Below, in pieces: positions 17,005-17,114 of a stretch of 17,114 nucleotides of DNA. The first letter of the stretch is position 1; every line of letters starts with the position of its first letter. The translations under genes and the position numbers were made by a program. Origin of the DNA: Nephromyces sp. MM_2019 (lineage: Eukaryota > Apicomplexa > Aconoidasida > Nephromycida); the NCBI GenBank assembly GCA_015657535.1, contig JADHZB010000945.1:1183-18296 (forward strand), written 5' to 3'. The notes beneath the pieces are model-generated. The model ran no database searches. It was not told the origin of the DNA and saw nothing but the letters and a program-made list of their open reading frames with translations.

Positions 17005-17114
17005 TACCTCATCTCAATCTCTAGTTCATCATCAAAGATTACCCAAGAAGAAGGCCTCCTCTCAGTAAAGAAGTTGCGGTTGCTACAAAGCAATTTTCAA
17101 AGAAAATTCGTCTT
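17005..17114 (+). CDS. Exon candidate running off the right edge
   Basis: Following a strong acceptor CCTTCCTTCTCTTCAG, the frame YLISISSSSSKITQEEGLLS, then VKKLRLLQSNFQRKF is open to the last base. It joins in phase 0 to a donor CAA|GTTTAA at about 16928, giving an intron of about 77 nt. Family unknown; partial at the 3' end. Confidence 0.38.

Overview
The window is nuclear DNA of a eukaryote. Coding blocks are joined by GT...AG introns with pyrimidine-rich 3' ends, each intron conserves the reading frame, and TGA, TAA and TAG all appear as ordinary stops. One gene encodes an axonemal (ciliary) protein, so the organism probably builds flagella at some life stage. With the compact genes and very short introns, a flagellated protist is the best guess. 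I cannot name the lineage.

Layout. (1) 1-1984, + strand: the last three coding exons of a DUF726/TMCO4-type alpha/beta-hydrolase gene. The GYSLG nucleophile elbow is intact, but the position where I remember the family's His is Arg. (2) About 2000-5525, + strand: TG-, CA- and GA-rich DNA holding several exon-like blocks of unrecognised, partly Cys-rich protein(s). (3) About 5950-8402, - strand: a compact cluster of small genes with no dinucleotide repeats. Their reading frames become continuous only when ultra-short introns (mostly 17-40 nt, with CTNA-type branch motifs near the AG) are removed. (4) 8531-16152, + strand: a seven-exon gene whose exons sum to 3,936 nt (1,311 codons plus stop). 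It encodes a leucine-rich-repeat plus coiled-coil protein resembling dynein regulatory complex subunit 3 (DRC3/LRRC48). (5) 16246-16601: a 15-bp minisatellite. (6) 16640-17114: exon-like blocks of a further + strand gene running off the window.

The most striking feature is two intron styles side by side. The hydrolase and DRC3-like genes have introns of 387-965 nt filled with (TG)n, (CA)n, C-rich or G-rich sequence. The minus-strand genes between them have introns of roughly 17-40 nt and no such repeats.

The genes show no obvious shared pathway. All gene models are hand-made from sequence and remembered family features. No alignment or transcript data were available, and the small-gene models are less certain than the two large ones.
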